A stretch of 64,000 nt of DNA from Calditrichota bacterium (lineage in GTDB: Bacteria; Calditrichota; Calditrichia; Calditrichales; Calditrichaceae). Shown piece after piece: positions 63,701 through 64,000 of this stretch. A program made the translations under genes and the position numbers. Under the pieces are notes generated by a model, which saw only the letters and a program-made list of their open reading frames with translations, was not told the DNA's origin and ran no database searches. Within the stretch, counting starts at the first letter, position 1. Each line of letters starts with the position of its first letter. The stretch spans positions 60,318 to 124,317 of the forward strand of contig JAJRSO010000013.1 of NCBI GenBank assembly GCA_024278755.1, written 5' to 3'.

Positions 63701-63904
63701 GCTTTAATCTCCTGGCTGGAAGGCTGGAGCCTGAGCCTTAGTCAGACAAATTATACGCGTACCGGTTACTATACCGAACATCTTTTGGATGTTCATCTCA
63801 TTACGGATGAAGATATAAAAAAGCGAACCAGCTACGCTGCGAAGATAGGCGCCGTTACGGACGCCGCCAGACCGCTGCCATTAGGCACAGCTCTTAAGTC
63901 TTAA
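60725..63904 (+). CDS. GAF-like + ATP-grasp (PEP-synthase N-terminal-like) + nucleotidyltransferase fusion
   Basis: A 1059-aa protein. Residues about 1-145 resemble a GAF-like sensory domain used by histidine kinases (KELNCLYEVQELL, PPGWQYPDI, LDEGPFLKEERKLID). About 335-700 is a PPDK/PEP-synthase-like ATP-grasp (SHGKLGGKSAGLFLAQ, LIVRSSSLLEDRMGAVFAGK, FYLLQCRSQ). About 730-900 repeats the C-terminal domain of the preceding gene (GPGRWGSRGDIKLGV near 785). The last 106 residues are a Pol-beta-type nucleotidyltransferase (LYLFGSTKNATAGPASDIDI, with LDVHLI as third acidic strand). The swivelling His and PEP-binding barrel are absent. A sensor-regulated phosphotransferase with an attached nucleotidyltransferase is inferred; the substrate is unknown. 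It follows the paralogue by 33 bases. Confidence 0.85.
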   Translation: MHANKSLEKIIVDLKERAKELNCLYEVQELLHKPGATIDEICNGIIKAIPPGWQYPDICQAKIIFRGSEYQTDGFRESQWSQCTLIKIQDEEAGQICVFYTEERPELDEGPFLKEERKLIDTIASQLGLHILHCQLKKVFEEKKHLPEKKMKEWEVIVDLLKRTDPKLLVRISRKLVNYLYWNGIKEAEALLNYFTPAYKEEDDLLNETNRPHEQKAGSDLTKLSPKIFRTASKYLSEKELLANIQKWIKEDHSGFLVNILENTGSSLAEISSAVERFHHITPHGLELSVPRENSFRVALINRLLSEQHSFIKIAKRFIKVDSFTDLMHKLIFPVGSHGKLGGKSAGLFLAQQILKNASGENALLDQIKIPKTWYITSDGLFNFISFNNLEDIIEQKYKDIGQVRQEYPYVVHIFKNSSFTPEIIKGLSMALDDFGEVPLIVRSSSLLEDRMGAVFAGKYKSLFIANQGNKQERLIKLLDAVSEVYASTFGPDPIEYRSEQGLLDYHEEMGILIQEVVGKKVGPYFFPAFAGVAFSHNEFRWSSRIKRSDGLVRIVPGLGTRAVDRVSDDYPVLIAPGQPQLRVNVTLDEIIRYSPRKIDVINLEKRSFETIELRHLFRKYGSDFPYLTKLVSVIKETHLQPARPMGIDFNKESLVITFDGLVNNTSFIEQIQAVSKTLQKSYDYPVDIEFAHDGENFYLLQCRSQSSRPESSPASMPEDVPPEDIIFTANKYISNGVISDITHVVYIDPQKYSGLSSRKDLLAVGRAVGLLNKILPKRQFILMGPGRWGSRGDIKLGVNITYSDINNTAMLIEIARKQKDYIPELSFGTHFFLDLVEADIRYLPLYPDESGIIFNENFLLHATNILAEILPDFARLQETIHVIDISSFTGGRTLQVLLNSDTESGIGLLTYPSETSRLNEKKSVSLNKAVKADEHWRWRLQCTMELAARLDVKRFGVKNLYLFGSTKNATAGPASDIDILIHFTGTEAQRTALISWLEGWSLSLSQTNYTRTGYYTEHLLDVHLITDEDIKKRTSYAAKIGAVTDAARPLPLGTALKS

Positions 63905-63909
63905 ACGCT

Positions 63910-64000
63910 TTAAATCAACGCTCTTTCGGCTTGAGACAGGTTTTCCGGATCGAAGCGGAGCAGGGCCAACTCGGGGCCGTTATGTGCAGCGCCAAATACG
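63910..64000 (-). CDS. C-terminal fragment of a gene running off the right edge
   Basis: On the minus strand the last 91 bases contain an open frame reading VFGAAHNGPELALLRFDPEN and LSQAERALI before TAA at 63912-63910. It converges with the ATP-grasp fusion gene (5-base gap). The frame has plausible codon use but is too short to identify. It may be the end of any gene. Confidence 0.35.
   Translation of the reverse strand, partial: VFGAAHNGPELALLRFDPENLSQAERALI

Overview
The window reads as chromosomal DNA of a free-living Gram-negative bacterium of the FCB group, most likely a Calditrichota (Caldithrix-like) lineage. Evidence: SusC-like TonB receptor architecture, a PorV/PorQ-family barrel, large exported proteins with a C-terminal sorting-like Ig domain, Bacteroidota-type ParE/ParC, a Bacteroidota-style TPR plus 'asparagine synthetase B'-like exported pair, and also HolC, GH57 and HprK/incomplete PTS genes. 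The assignment is inference; no rRNA is present.

Layout. 1-10.1 kb (minus strand): cell-surface genes, namely a lamin-tail exported protein cut by the window edge, a PorV/PorQ-like barrel, a 1285-aa exported protein, a TonB-dependent receptor interrupted by an in-frame amber codon, and a SurA-like lipoprotein. 10.2-14.2 kb: two alpha-glucan enzymes, a GH13 lipoprotein amylase and a GH57 glucanotransferase/amylase. 14.8-23.5 kb: tRNA-Phe with a terminator, then (reading along the minus strand) recJ, smg, topA, xerC, hpf, hprK, mannose-type EIIA and EIIB, and an MlaD-like protein. 23.9-30.4 kb: a small exported protein, a UvrD helicase carrying an inserted DnaQ-like exonuclease, holC, and small envelope proteins. 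30.5-31.1 kb holds a decayed higBA toxin-antitoxin pair.

31.3-63.9 kb is mostly plus strand: parE-parC, an exported M1 peptidase, then lepA-lepB and hemW-TPR-'AsnB-like'-YjbQ, with two intact toxin-antitoxin modules (brnTA, phd/parE) placed between housekeeping genes. Each intact module is bounded by its own pair of direct repeats (core 118 bp and 156 bp), and the two repeat families share a core. This is the most unusual architecture in the window. Next come a winged-helix protein and a DHOD-like gene with two compensating frameshifts, a ZIP transporter, an acidic protein, and a DUF2520-HisJ-CoA-binding operon. A minus-strand block follows (HD protein, FabG, and a probable glucosylglycerate synthase/phosphatase pair), then gdhA and two tandem ATP-grasp (PEP-synthase N-terminal-like) genes, the second fused to GAF-like and nucleotidyltransferase domains.

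How the genes work together: the surface cluster and the two glucan enzymes suggest polymer or maltodextrin use, the HprK-EIIA-EIIB set suggests regulatory (not transporting) PTS control, and the glucosylglycerate pair suggests osmotic or thermal protection. Several genes carry single-base lesions (amber codon in the receptor, paired indels in the DHOD-like gene, Gly-to-Val in the HprK P-loop), so some consensus error in the assembly must be considered.
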